This document shows positions 11,954-22,223 of a DNA stretch of 64,000 nt, piece after piece. Origin of the DNA: Mastigamoeba balamuthi (lineage: Eukaryota > Evosea > Mastigamoebida > Mastigamoebidae); NCBI GenBank assembly GCA_902651635.1, contig CACRSC010000273.1, positions 86,145-150,144 on the forward strand, in the 5' to 3' direction. Every line of letters begins with the position of its first letter. The stretch's first letter is position 1. The notes below the pieces were generated by a model. That model was not told where the DNA came from and ran no database searches. It saw only the letters and a list, made by a program, of their open reading frames with translations. Both the position numbers and the translations under genes were made by a program.

Positions 11954-12480
11954 ATGCTGCGCACTCTGCGCGACCTGTTCGACAAGTGCAGGCGCACCAT
12001 GCGCAGCTACCCCTCGAGCAACAAAGTCGTGACAGTAACCGATCACGTGCGCTGCGCGCAGTCTCTCTCCTTCCCCGCAAGCACCAAATGCGGAAGCGCC
12101 TGGCTCCTCGGCTCAGTATTGTGGTGATTCGGTTTGCACCCCCTTCTTCCCGCGCAGAGCATGCCACAGACGCCACACAGCGAGGGAGCACGGTCTGTGC
12201 GAGAGGAGGACATTGAGGGCGAACTGCTCCTCGCAGGCATTTCGCCACGCTGGGCGCCCAGTGAGCCGTCCACCACTGCCATTCTGTGCCGCCAGACGCC
12301 CTGACTCACCCACGCCTGCGACAGAGCTCGCCAAGGAGATGGCGAAGAGCGGCGAGTGTGCCAGCGAGTACTTTGACAGGCTTCCGCCAGAGAAGGCGGC
12401 AGACATCAAGGCGAGGCTCTCGACGAGGTCGCGTGCAGCAGCAGCGATGCTGCAGGGCACATCAGCCCCCAGCCGTTAGT
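11954..12480 (+). CDS. Small predicted gene, or 5' exons of the following kinase
   Basis: Three exons with good splice sites and matching phase: 11954-12025 (MLRTLRDLFDKCRRTMRSYP...), 12158-12260 (SMPQTPHSEGARSVREED...) and 12325-12480 (LAKEMAKSGECASEYFD...). The last runs to a stop. The product would be about 110 residues, charged and helical, with no recognised domain. Alternatively the third exon splices at 12432 into the kinase exon (acceptor at 12576 or 12585, both in phase). That would make these exons an N-terminal extension of the kinase. I slightly favour one combined gene, because the kinase domain otherwise starts almost at its first residue. Transcript data would decide. Confidence 0.4.
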
Positions 12481-12536
12481 GCCATCCCTCTCACACACCT
12501 CCTCATGTCACACGTTGCGTGCTCCCGTTCACTTGA

Positions 12537-13565
12537 ATGGAGTTGCTTGTCACTCAACCGGCTTCGGCGCACTCAGTGGGTGCAGGAGAGCGGGTGCAGC
12601 AGCTAGAGATTCTGCAGGACGTCATCTCGGAGAGCCTGCTGGGGCGTGGGGTGTCCGGCGTGGTGATGCGGGGCCTGTGGGAGGGGACGACTCCGGTCGC
12701 GATGAAGACGGCAGGAGGGAAGGAGCATTTCGAGACGGTTCTTCACGAGGCCTCTCTGCTGCGCAGTCTGAGGCACCCCAACATTGTACAGCTCTTCGGA
12801 GTCTCCCTCGAGAACGAGACCATGTACCTCGTTACTGAGCTCTGCCTCGGGTCCATCCTCGACCTCATGAAAGGTACAGAGCGGCCTGTTGGTGGCCATC
12901 AACTCATTTGTGGTCCTTTACAGACGGTCAGCCGCTTCCTCTGTGGCAGCAGGTGCTGATCGCCAGGGACGTCTGTGCGGGGATGAACTACCTGTCGATC
13001 AACGGGGTCGTGCACAGGGATCTCGCAGCGCGCAACGTGCTCTACGAGCTCGGCGAGTCTTCCCGTGTGATCGCCAAGGTATCGGACTTCGGCCTCTCTC
13101 AGCTCCGACGAGCACAGAGCTACATCATGGCCAAGTCAACAGACGTCGTTCCCACCCGATGGATGGCCCCAGAGTCCATCAACGAGCGCATCTGGTCCGA
13201 GAAAAGGTACGCAAGTGCCCAGCGGTCAGCATACAGGCTCACAGAACGGCTGTTGCAGTGACGTGTGGTCGATGGGCGTGCTTCTGTGGGAGCTGTCGAC
13301 TGGAGGCAGGCAGCCATGGACTGGTATGCGCAACTACGAGGTTGCCACCAAGGTGTCGGCAGGCGAGGTGCTGCCGCAGCCCTACGGGTGCCCAGATGGC
13401 CTCTACGGCATCATGCGACAGTGCTGGACATTCGAGCGCGACCTGCGGCCAACGTTCAAGCAGGTCTTCCAAATGATTGAGGTTTTTGGCGAGGAGCTGT
13501 ACCTGGCAGCTCAGGAGCAGGAGCACCCATTGCCGCCGGGCACAGTGACGCAGGGACACGAATGA
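12537..13565 (+). CDS. Protein kinase with tyrosine-kinase signatures
   Basis: Exons 12537-12873 (true 5' border uncertain; see the preceding entry), 12924-13206 and 13259-13565. The kinase core is complete: glycine loop LLGRGVSGVV, VAMK lysine, HEASLL (alpha-C Glu), catalytic loop HRDLAARNVL, DFGLS, RWMAPES, SDVWSMGVLLWE and the C-terminal CW...RPTF block. HRDLAARN, RWMAPE and the CWTFERDLRPTF ending are tyrosine-kinase hallmarks rather than the DLKPEN or DLKSSN of Ser/Thr kinases. An activation-loop Tyr is present (QSYIMAKS). No extracellular or transmembrane region is visible, so a cytoplasmic enzyme is likely. TKL kinases of amoebae can mimic these motifs, so assignment to true TK is uncertain. 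The tail after the domain is only about 20 residues. Confidence 0.85.
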
Positions 13566-13859
13566 CAATTTCATGTATTTCAACTTGAATACCATATTTT
13601 CTCGAACCGCTCCGGTTCTATCACTAATCTCAGAGAGCGGATAACTCATGAACATCGTGTACTGAAAGCTGTGAGGTTGTTCTTTTTTTGCGTAGAATGA
13701 TCACAAAGTCCCGATCTCCTGGACACTGACCACCGTGATGAAGATGCCTCCATCTGTGTGATGCTTTGAACTCGAAGAAACACGGCAACGACATTGGGTC
13801 AGCCAATTGTTGTTTGTATTGATGTTGCAACTGGGGATACCTCCAGTCCCGAGCCGTGC

Positions 13860-16800
13860 CTATACGTCAAACTCGTCCTCGGCGAGTTCGTCGAGCTCCT
13901 CAAGGGCCGCCTTTGGGTCGGCGATTTTCTTCTTCGATGGCAGTATATCGTCGTCGTCGATCAAGTCGTCCAAATCATCTTCGTCCAACTCCGCCTCACC
14001 ATCCTCGTCCTCCAACTCGTCTTCGTCCAACTCGTCGTCGAGTTCCTCATCCGCAGGCTTAGGCTTTGCGACCGATGATGCGGCTGCCTTCTTCGGTGGT
14101 GGCTCGGGCTCGGCGTCCTCGTCCTCCAACTCTTCGTCGTCCAAGTCGAGATCGTCGTCGTCCAGTTCCTCTGCAGCGACAGCTACTGTGGCTGCGGCCT
14201 TGGGCTTCGTTGTTGCCTTTGGCACAGGCTTGTCTGTATCTTCCTCCTCTTCGTCGAGAAGATCTTCGTCGTCGAGATCGAGGTCGTCGGTGCCGACGTC
14301 CGGTTCCTCTTCTTCCTCCTCTTCCTCCTCTGCTGCCGGCTTTTTCGCTGGCTTTGGCACAGCTTTCAGCTTTGGGGGCTCCTCCTCGTCCTCGCCTTCA
14401 TCCTCTTCGTCAAGCAGCTCGTCGTCCTCGAGCTCTGCCAGCTCGTCGTCGTCCAACTCCGCCTCGTCATCGTCTGTTTTGCCCTTCTCAGCCTTGGGCG
14501 TCGGCTTCGCCTGTGGTTCTTCCTCATCCTCGTCCTCGTCGAGTTCCCCGAGGTCGTCCTCATCTTCGTCCGCAAGATCCAGTCCCTCGTCGTCGAGGGC
14601 AGCGTCGTCGTCATCTGGGGGCTTCTGTGCATTCTTCTTTGCCCCAGCGAGGATCACAGTAACCTCCTTCTTCGCTGGCGCCTCCTCCTTCTTCTGTGGC
14701 GTTGGCTTGCTTGTGGGCACGTAGTCATCTTCCTCCGTGTCATCGTCGGACCCCACGTCCGGGCTCTTGGCTTTTGCCGGGGCTGGTTTTGCTGCTTCTG
14801 GCTTGGGCGTCCTGGGTGTCGTAGCTTTCGGCTTTGGCTCATCCTTGGGTAGCTGCTGCTGCTGCACGACTGGCGGTTTATCCTTCTCGGCCTTCGGCTT
14901 GGCCTCCACAGACATCCCGAGAGAGTCGTCTAGCGCAGTGTGAGCTACAAAGAAGAAGCGCATGTCAGTACCGTCGATCTCGTCGTCGAGTTCCGCCATC
15001 TTCGGACCACCTCCCACGTCGGGCTCCTCGGTGAACTCGCTGTCCTCGGGCAGGGCCTTCTTCGCTTGCGTGTCGGACACGCCGAAGACCTGTTGCTATT
15101 GTTGAGCCCCCAGGCCATAGCCAACGACAGCACTCACAGAGGAATGGAACGGGGCGTCCTTGTACAGCGAGGCGATTGACTCTGGCTTCTTCTCTGCGAA
15201 CCTGTCGTGCCAATTAGTCAGAACAGGGGTGGCAGCGCCAGGACCGCACCCCAAAGACTCGCTCCCCGAGTTCGTGTCCTCCTCGCCCGATTTCTCCAGT
15301 AGGCCGCGCCTGTGGATGGACGCGACAAATGAGATGCGGTGCATCCGGGTGAGATGTACTCTGAGGGCTTTCCGAAGAAGTGTAGCGGCGGGGCTGAGGC
15401 CACCTTCTCCTGGATCTTCTTGTTGAGCTCCTTGAGCTTCTTGAGGTCCTCGTCGAGGTCCTTCTGCTCGTGCTCGGCCCTCTTCGAGTGCGAGTGCGAG
15501 TGCGAAGAGTGCTTACTTCTCGTGCTCTTATCGTGGTCCTTCTTCTCGGCCCTCTCCGAGTGCTCATGCGACTGCTGACTTCTCTCGCTTCTCGTGCTCT
15601 TGTCGAGGTCCTTGCTCGGGGTGCGCGCGCCCCCGACAGCGGTCACGCTCGAGGTCGAGCTGTGTGTCTCGGAGTCTCCACCCCTCTTCACTGGCACTCG
15701 CTCCAAGGAGAGCTCGCTTGAAACCGAGCTGTGGGTCTCTGAGACTCCGGCCTTCTTAACTGGCACTCGCTCCTCCGAGAGCTCGGCAGCTGCAGCGTTG
15801 GTGCTCGCTTTGCTCTTATTGCTCTTCTCGCTCGTGACGTCCCCGTCCTTCTCCTCGCCCTCTGGCCGCGTCTTGGACTTGCTTCCGTGCTTGTGGCTAC
15901 TGTGGTGCCTATGTTTGTGCCCTCCTTGCCGAGAGCTGGCTCTGCTCCTGTCACTCTCGTTTCTCTTGGACGCCGCAGAGCGGTCCGAGGCCGCGTCATC
16001 CGGCACGTTCGGCGTGGGGGTCGGTGCTGCAAAGACGTGAGAACAGCGGATGGGCATTTGAGGACGAACTGGCCAAGTCAAGGTCATCCACATCACCCAC
16101 GGACGCCAGGTCCCCCAGGTCCTGATCGTCCAGCGCCTTGTCGAGCTCCAGGTCGCCAACATCGGACAAAACCAAGTCGGTCTCCTTGCTCAGCTCCCTC
16201 TCCCTCCTCGGCTGAGGCTCCCTCTCCCTTGGGCTCTCTTCTTCTCCCCTGGGCTGGTAGACCGAAGTCTCTTCCTGGCGTTCCGCCTGCGCGCGCGAGA
16301 GCCTGCTGCTGTCGATGCGCCCCGAGAGGTCCTGGTCCGTGCTGAGCAGGCGGGCCTGGCTGGACCTCAGCGAGGGGCGCATCGAAGAGACCAGCGAAGC
16401 GGAGCTCTGCCTATCGCGGAGCCTCTGGGCGAGCACGAAGGCCGGCGACGCCGGGACGCTCTGCGACGACATCCTCAGCGACGACGTCGTGCTCGCCGTC
16501 AGCGGCACCGGCACTGCCCCCAGCATCGGCGCCTGCTGCCTCAGCGACGACGCCGTGCTCGCCGCGGCCATGGACTCTGCTCACGCAGGCGGTGAGACCC
16601 CGCGGGCTCGGGAGCGAGCGCACGGTTGAGCACTGTGCTGAGCAGCGCCTGCTCGATCGACGGCCTTCTGTACTCGGACGCCGTCGTCGTCGGCGGGCGG
16701 ACTGACGACTGCAGGTCGCTGGCGAACTTGAATGGCACCTGCCCTTGCCCCTGCTGCTGCTGCTGCTGCTGCTGTGCCTGCTGTGCGGCCGAGTAGGCGT

Positions 16801-17161
16801 TGGCGTTGCGGACGGCCTGCTTCCACTTCTCGTACTCGACCACCGCGAAGCGCAGGTACTCTTTCCGGGCCTGGTCCAGCCGCGCCTGCGACTGCCGCGA
16901 GGCGTCCTCCAGGCGCTCGGCCTGCGTGCGGGCCCTGGACACGCCCTCGAGGGCGCTCTCGCGCTTGGCTCGGGCCTCGGCGTCGATGCGGTCGAGGGCC
17001 GCGATAAGACCGCGCGAACTCGAGCTCGCGGTCGTGCGGGTTCGATGCGGGCCCGCGGGACGGGCCGACCCCGGGCCCGGCTTGCGGTATCGCGTCGCGG
17101 ATCTGGGGGTCGCCTCCTCTGGCTCCTGGCTGGCCACCGGGCGCGAACGAGTTCTCCGCAT
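13860..17161 (-). CDS. Long acidic, mostly disordered coiled-coil protein
   Basis: I read this as one minus-strand gene. The first exon starts at the ATG at 17161 and is followed by a short intron near 16570-16620. Exons 16070-16571, 15360-16026, 15138-15309 and 13860-15089 follow, with introns of 43-50 nt in phase. The N-terminal part has a coiled coil (around LRFAVVEYEKWKQAVRN) and a poly-Gln run. The middle is Ser/Arg/His/Lys-rich with repeated ERVPVK units. A short conserved-looking block, LTNWHDRFAEKKPESIASL, follows. The last 300 residues are Asp/Glu-rich blocks alternating with Lys/Pro/Ala linkers. No known domain is recognised. The acidic tail suggests a histone or basic-protein binder or a scaffold, which is inference only. 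It could be two genes, with a break near 16571. Confidence 0.6.
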
Positions 17162-17246
17162 TCGCGCGAATTGAGGTTGTCCGGAGATATTTCTCGTTCA
17201 GATTTTTTGTCAATACGGGTGTTTGGTCTGTCGTCGGCAACGGACG

Positions 17247-18731
17247 ATGAGCAACGCTCTGGAGGCGCTCGTAGTGCTGCTTGCTTGCGTGTGCGCGACG
17301 CAAGGAACGTCGAGCTCCCACGTGTGCGAGGGTGACACGCCGGAGACGCGCACCTGTGAGTTGTTCCACGTGTGCTACGTCGCGGGCCGCTGGAAGTACT
17401 ACTCGCCCCGCGGGCAGCCCTCTCCCTCCCTCTCCCGCCCACTGCTCCGCACGGGGACCTACTCCACGTCAGGTGAGTCCCGCGCCCCCCTGCACCGAAA
17501 CCGATCGAACGCGCTGGCAGAAACGATGTCTGTGGATGTCGTGGCCTCTGAGATGCCCGAGGCCCTGGCGGCCGCTGAGCGGCCAGGCGCTGCCGTTGTG
17601 TTCCACGGAGGGTCGTCGCTCTACTTCCACTGGCTGCTGGACGACGTCTTCGGCCTGCACTGGACCCTGCGCCACCACGACGTGAGCTCTCCCGGCCAGT
17701 ATCTGGAACCCAACGGAACAAGTGCGAGATTCAGTTGAATTCAGTCGAACCACCAGGCGCGCCTCACCTCCTTCGCCACCGCCAGCAAAGAAGAAGAGCC
17801 TGGCGGTCCTCTACGTGGGGGACAGGTCGCCGCACGCGGGGCTGCTGCGGACGCTCTTCACGGAGGAGGAGCCTCTGGCCCTGGACAGCAAGCTGACGGC
17901 CTGCTTCAGCCGCGTGGCTGCGGGGCCCGCGCAGCACAACCTCGGGGGGCCCGGCATGTACAAGACAAGCAGCGAGGACGTCAGGAGCTTCTCCCGGTTC
18001 GTGATGAGCTCGGTCGGCGCGCAGCACGCGCAGAGGCCCAGGAAGATCGTGGTGGTGCAGAGGCGCACGGACAGGCAGATTCTCAACGCCAGGCCGCTGA
18101 CTGACGGCCTGCGCAAGGCTTTCGGCAACGACTACGACGTGCAGCTCGTGCAGCTCGAGGACATGCCGTTCGCGCAGCAGGTCAGGCTCGTGTCGGAAGC
18201 GGCGCTCTTCGTGGCAATCCACGGCAGCGCAATGTGTACGCTGCAGCATCTCTCTACCGCTCGAGAACTCAGCGGTCCCACATAGCGAACATACTGTTCC
18301 TGCCTCCTGGCGCTTCTGCGCTCGAGCTCTTCCCGTATGGGTTCGAGCGGCCGACGTTCAAGGGCATCAGCATGAAGGTTCGCTTCAGAGTGCAAGAGAG
18401 CCCTATCCCTGTGGCTTTGCTGACCGAGTCGGAACCAGACTTCGGTCTGGTACCTCGAGTGGCACAACACGCAGAAGAGCAGGACGAGATTCCACCCGGA
18501 GATCCTCGATCGGTTCAACCTCGACGCCGAGGCGCGTCGTGCGATCGTCGAGGCTCCCAGGTTCAACACGACCAAGATGCCCTGGGCGGGCAACATGTAC
18601 TGGATCAACCAGTACGCAACCAGCCACCTCGCTATCTCTCACACCGCCACCGCAGGGATACCACGGTGAACCTCAAGGAGGTCATCCAGTTGGTCAAGCC
18701 GGTTCTGGCCCACATCCGCAAGGAGCTCTGA
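17247..18731 (+). CDS. GT61-family glycosyltransferase, POMGNT2/EOGT-like
   Basis: Predicted type II or signal-bearing enzyme of the secretory pathway that transfers a sugar, GlcNAc in the animal relatives. Six exons: 17247-17472, 17521-17681, 17791-18235, 18286-18377, 18439-18611 and 18656-18731, giving 390 residues. The N-terminus is a hydrophobic signal (LEALVVLLACVCATQG). Family blocks in order are GGSSLYFHWLLDDVFGLHW, then KIVVVQRRTDRQILN (the R-R-x-x-R-x-I/L-x-N motif of GT61), then VQLEDMPFAQQVRLVSEA, then FVAIHGSAMSNILFLPPGA, then LELFPYGFE, and a C-terminal ...MYWINQDTTVNLKEV that parallels the POMGNT2 tail. An AATAAA overlaps the stop codon (18731-18736). Acceptor substrate cannot be read from sequence. 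It diverges from the acidic-protein gene on its left. Confidence 0.85.
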
Positions 18732-18845
18732 ATAAAAAAGGAAACAGCACAGGACGCGTGTGTCTTTATCAGAACAGAAACGGCCTGAAGATCCGCGAAT
18801 CTTCTCACCCACTCGCCCATTCCCCGAATAAACGCAAACGGCATA

Positions 18846-20048
18846 ATGGGCCACAAGCACTCGCGGGAGAGGCAGCGCCGCGGCGGGCAGGAGGCAGGGG
18901 CCGCGTACCAGCCCGGGGCGGAGCCCGCGGCGGCCGAGGACGAGAGCAAGCCGTACGAGTTCAAGGCGTTCGCCAACAAGTACGAGAGCCTCGAGATGGT
19001 CCAGGACGGCCTCCGCCGCTCGGGCCTCGAGTCCTCCAACCTCATCCTCGGTGAGGAGGGCCCTGCTCCGCCATCGGCCTCCCCTCCCCCACCCGTCTGT
19101 TGAGTTTCCGGTTTTTTCCCCCTCATATTCGCTGGTTTACTACGTGGCCAGGAATCGACTACACGATTTCCAACGTCAGCGCGGGCACGCAGACGTTCGG
19201 CGGGAGGAACCTGCACGAGATCGTCCCTGGGCAGATGAACCCGTACCAGCAGGTCATCAGCACCGTCGGCCGCACCCTCGAGGTCTTTGATGACGACAAG
19301 GTGGCGTACCCCTCTCTTTTTTCCCTCCAACGAAAGATATCAATTGATTTTCTCTGTCGGGGCAGATAATTCCCGCGTACGGGTTCGGGGACAAGGCGAC
19401 GACGGACAAGACCGTGTTCAGCCTGGCCGAGCCCGACAGCAAGGGCTTCGAGCAGGTGCTGCAGCACTACAACGAGGTCACGCCGCGCGTGGCGCTCGGG
19501 GGCCCGACGTCGTACGCGCCCGTCGTCCGCAAGGCCATCGAGATTGTGCGCGAGGCCCGCGCGTACCACATCCTCGTCATCGTCGCCGACGGCCAGGTGA
19601 CCCCCGACACCGAGTTCTGCCAGGCCTCGAGCGAGACCACCGCTGCCATCGTCGAGGCCAGCAACTACCCCATCTCCATCATCGGTGCGCGTCTTTTTTT
19701 CCGGCGGGCACTTGCCGGTTCTCGCGTGTTCCGCCACACCGATTCACGTGAGAGATCTGTGCAGTCGTTGGAGTGGGCGACGGTCCGTGGGACCAGATGC
19801 GCGAGTACGACGAGCAACTTCCCCAGCGTCGGTTTGACAATTTTCACGTGCGGTTTACACCTGCGGACTCGCACGATGGCTGACGCGCGAGTCTCGGTTT
19901 GCGTTTGCGTTGGCAGTTTGTGGAGTTTCACAAAGTGTGGAACCTCGAGGGCGGGGACGTGAACCGCAAGGACGCCTCGTTCGCCGTCTCCGCACTCCAG
20001 GAGATCCCTGAGCAGTACATGGCCATACGCAAGCTGCATTTGATATGA
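18846..20048 (+). CDS. RGLG/copine-type von Willebrand A domain protein lacking a RING finger
   Basis: Exons 18846-19050, 19152-19300, 19366-19684, 19765-19847 and 19917-20048. The product starts [10 protein letters not shown], a potential N-myristoylation site, and is then low-complexity. A copine-like VWA domain follows and is very close to plant RGLG ubiquitin ligases: [33 protein letters not shown] (MIDAS D-x-T-x-S), [57 protein letters not shown] and [14 protein letters not shown] proteins end in a RING finger and copines begin with two C2 domains. This protein has neither, ending HLI at 20048. It could act as a membrane-tethered, Ca/Mg-dependent protein-binding module; that is inference from the family. 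Confidence 0.87.
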
Positions 20049-20198
20049 CCAGCGCAATTTGCAATTCACAGCATTTGTGCATCATCCATCCTATGGAAGC
20101 CTCAGGATCTCTCATAAAGGGGGTGTCATTCCGTTTTCAATGTTGGACTTCACTTCTGTTTGACAAATCACAAGAGGTTTGATTCACCAATTCTGGTG

Positions 20199-20280
20199 GA
20201 TCCACTGAGGCACGTGCCGCATTTTCTTGACGGGTTGTGCACAAGAAAACACCGTTTTTGTACACAACCCGAGAAAATTA
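20199..20280 (+). repeat. Left terminal inverted repeat of the Harbinger-like element
   Basis: It reads GATCCACTGAGGCACGTGCC and onward, and aligns to the reverse complement of 21242-21330 with scattered mismatches and a small gap. Inside it, GGGTTGTGCAC and GTACACAACCC form a further internal palindrome, so each end can fold on itself. Confidence 0.7.
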
Positions 20281-20281
20281 T

Positions 20282-21239
20282 CTATTGGTTCTTGTGCACC
20301 ACAAGCCCAAGGTGAAAGGTGACAATGTTCTCGAGCTGGTCGTCCTTCTCAGCAAATGGCCTCCCCACTGCCTTGACGTTCTCCTTGATCACGCCAAACG
20401 GGCTCTCCACATGGCTCCTGATGTCTGTGATCTGTCTGTTCAGGATCCTCTTCTTGGCCGGAAGTTTGGCCACCCCTTCTGTGGCTGGGCGTTTCAGGGG
20501 GCAGGCATAGGTCGTGAAGAACGCTGGCATCTTCATGTTGTCCCGTGCCCATGCGAAGTGGTTGTCGGCAATGAAGACGTTGTTGGGAAAGAGCAGCTTC
20601 AACATCTTCTTGTTGGCCTGGATCCAGTGGCCATCAAACAGCTTGGGGGAGTAGGGGCCCCAAACCCCCACAGGCCGCCCCTGCATGTCCAGTGTGACCA
20701 TGAAGCGGCCTGCAGGGTGGTTCTCCATGAATGACCACTACTTGTCAGAGCCATGGGTGCTCAGCTATTTTTGGTGAGAAGAAGGGTTAGACCCAACAAA
20801 AAGTATCACTGCCCAGATGCACCCATTGCTTCCTGACCTTCGGGAAGTCAACAGAGTCGATGGCAACAGTGATCTTGCACAGGGCCTTGGGGAGCTGAAG
20901 TTGTTTGGCCATGGTTTTCCGGTCCTTGAAGGTGCTCCGGTGGATCTGTTGGCACCTCCACCGCGTGAACACCTTGCGCAGGTTCTTCTGGTTCTGGGCG
21001 AACGACTTCATAGCGATCGGCATCCAGCAGAGCACGCTGGCGTGCAGGGCACCATAGCCAACCCCTTTGAGGTCCTTGAACAATGCAAGGTAGACCGCCT
21101 TGTTGATGAAATGGGCTGGTTCGCGGAGCGCCCAGAGGTGAGAGTGCTCCTGACGGGCGCACTCAATGAGCTCCGTGACCATGGCCTTGGGGACGAACTT
21201 CTCCACATGCTTTTGCACGCTCGAGTATGTGTGCGCCAT
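20282..21239 (-). CDS. DDE transposase (DDE_Tnp_4 / PIF-Harbinger-like)
   Basis: It catalyses cut-and-paste transposition of the surrounding element. Exon 1 is 20838-21239 (ATG at 21239, just inside the right inverted repeat) and exon 2 is 20282-20737. The intron is GT-AG and phase 0, giving 285 residues without interruption. Acidic triad candidates are VAIDSVDFPK (D1), FIADNHFAW (D2) and RSHVESPFGVIK (E). Other family blocks are WSFMENHPAGRFMV, VGVWGPYSPKLFDGHW and the C-terminal NIVTFHLGLVVHKNQ. Reading straight across the intron would meet stops, but the splice restores the expected FPK-WSF join. An N-terminal helical DNA-binding region of about 110 residues precedes the catalytic core. 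Confidence 0.8.
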
Positions 21240-21241
21240 CA

Positions 21242-21330
21242 CTATTTTTAGCAGGTTGTGCACAAATTCACAAAAATCTTGTACATAACACGTTTGGAAA
21301 ATGCAGCATGTGCCTCACTGGATGTGGATC
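21242..21330 (-). repeat. Right terminal inverted repeat of the Harbinger-like element
   Basis: The reverse complement begins GATCCACATCCAGTGAGGCA and tracks the left repeat through a shared ATTTTC box, an ACAAGA box and a CACAACC box. It sits directly next to the transposase start codon and probably carries its promoter. Confidence 0.7.
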
Positions 21331-22223
21331 TGTCAGAGTTTTGTGTGATATTTCATCTTTTCGGATGCGTAGAACTGACCTGAGAAGACCGCAAAACAGG
21401 AATCAATATGTGTGGTGCGTGGTGGGGATACTTTTGAAACCACGGGGTAGAGAGTTAGTGAGGGGGATGTCTGGTTGAATACAGGGCCTGAAAAGTGGTA
21501 GGAGCATACCTGCAAGTTCCCCACTGACTCTCGGGGGTGGCCAATGGTGAAGCTCCACTTAGTCTGTGTTACAAGTTTCCCCCTTCCCCTGCTGCTCTCC
21601 TTGGATCCCTGCCACTGCCATGCTGTGAGGGCAGTTCAGCAGGCATGCCCGATGACCTGCTCCACTGCAATTGGCACTCTACTTGGAAGGAGGCCTTGTC
21701 GATGGCTGAGTATGAAAGAGGAGTTACTGCCCATTCAGCATGGGTGCGACCAAGCACGCCGTCATACTGTTGCTTCTGTTTCTCTCGTCAAAGAGTGATA
21801 ACAGCAGTGACAGCACAAGCCCAATGGCTGGGTTCACTAAATGAAATGCAACTGGCACAGTTGTCGAGCTTGCCTGGCCAGAGGTGTGTCATACTTCGCT
21901 GTCAATGAAGGCAAGGACAGCTGGCCAAAAGCCTCCCCTCAAGCACAAGGGTAAAGCACTGCTAGAGTCCCACGCTTCCTAACAGTGGGCCTCATGCGGA
22001 AATAAGTCTGGGGGTTCCTTGGTTCCATAGGCCATCAAAACTGGGATGCACTGGGTCGAGTACAGCGGAGGCTTCCTCCAGAGAATCTCATAGACAGCTT
22101 GGGGTGAAGCACCACGGCACGCAGGTGCGCTCTTGTATGAAATGAGCACATCCTGGAATGGCGGGGCCGTGTTACAACAGACACAGCGAGACCTCAGTCG
22201 CGCTCGAGCCCAGAGCCCGCTCA
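21331..22223. other. Intergenic stretch, nothing supportable
   Basis: It lies between the transposon and the 3' end of fibro-slime gene B. Short open frames on both strands lack splice partners, codon bias or family similarity. Confidence 0.5.

Larger units (their letters stand above)
20199..21330. mobile_element. PIF/Harbinger-like DNA transposon, apparently whole
   Basis: A plain DNA transposon of about 1.1 kb.  It has imperfect terminal inverted repeats of over 80 nt and a single two-exon DDE transposase gene between them. The outer limits given are where I can still align the two ends; they may extend slightly further out. No convincing 3-bp target duplication could be fixed. No second (Myb-like) ORF of classical PIF/Harbinger elements is present, so an IS5-like lineage is an alternative name. 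The composition is lower in GC than in flanking host genes. Confidence 0.75.

Noticed and set aside
20737-20838. Stop codons inside the transposase
   Set aside because: They fall within a GT-AG intron whose removal joins FPK to WSF as expected, so they are not evidence of decay.
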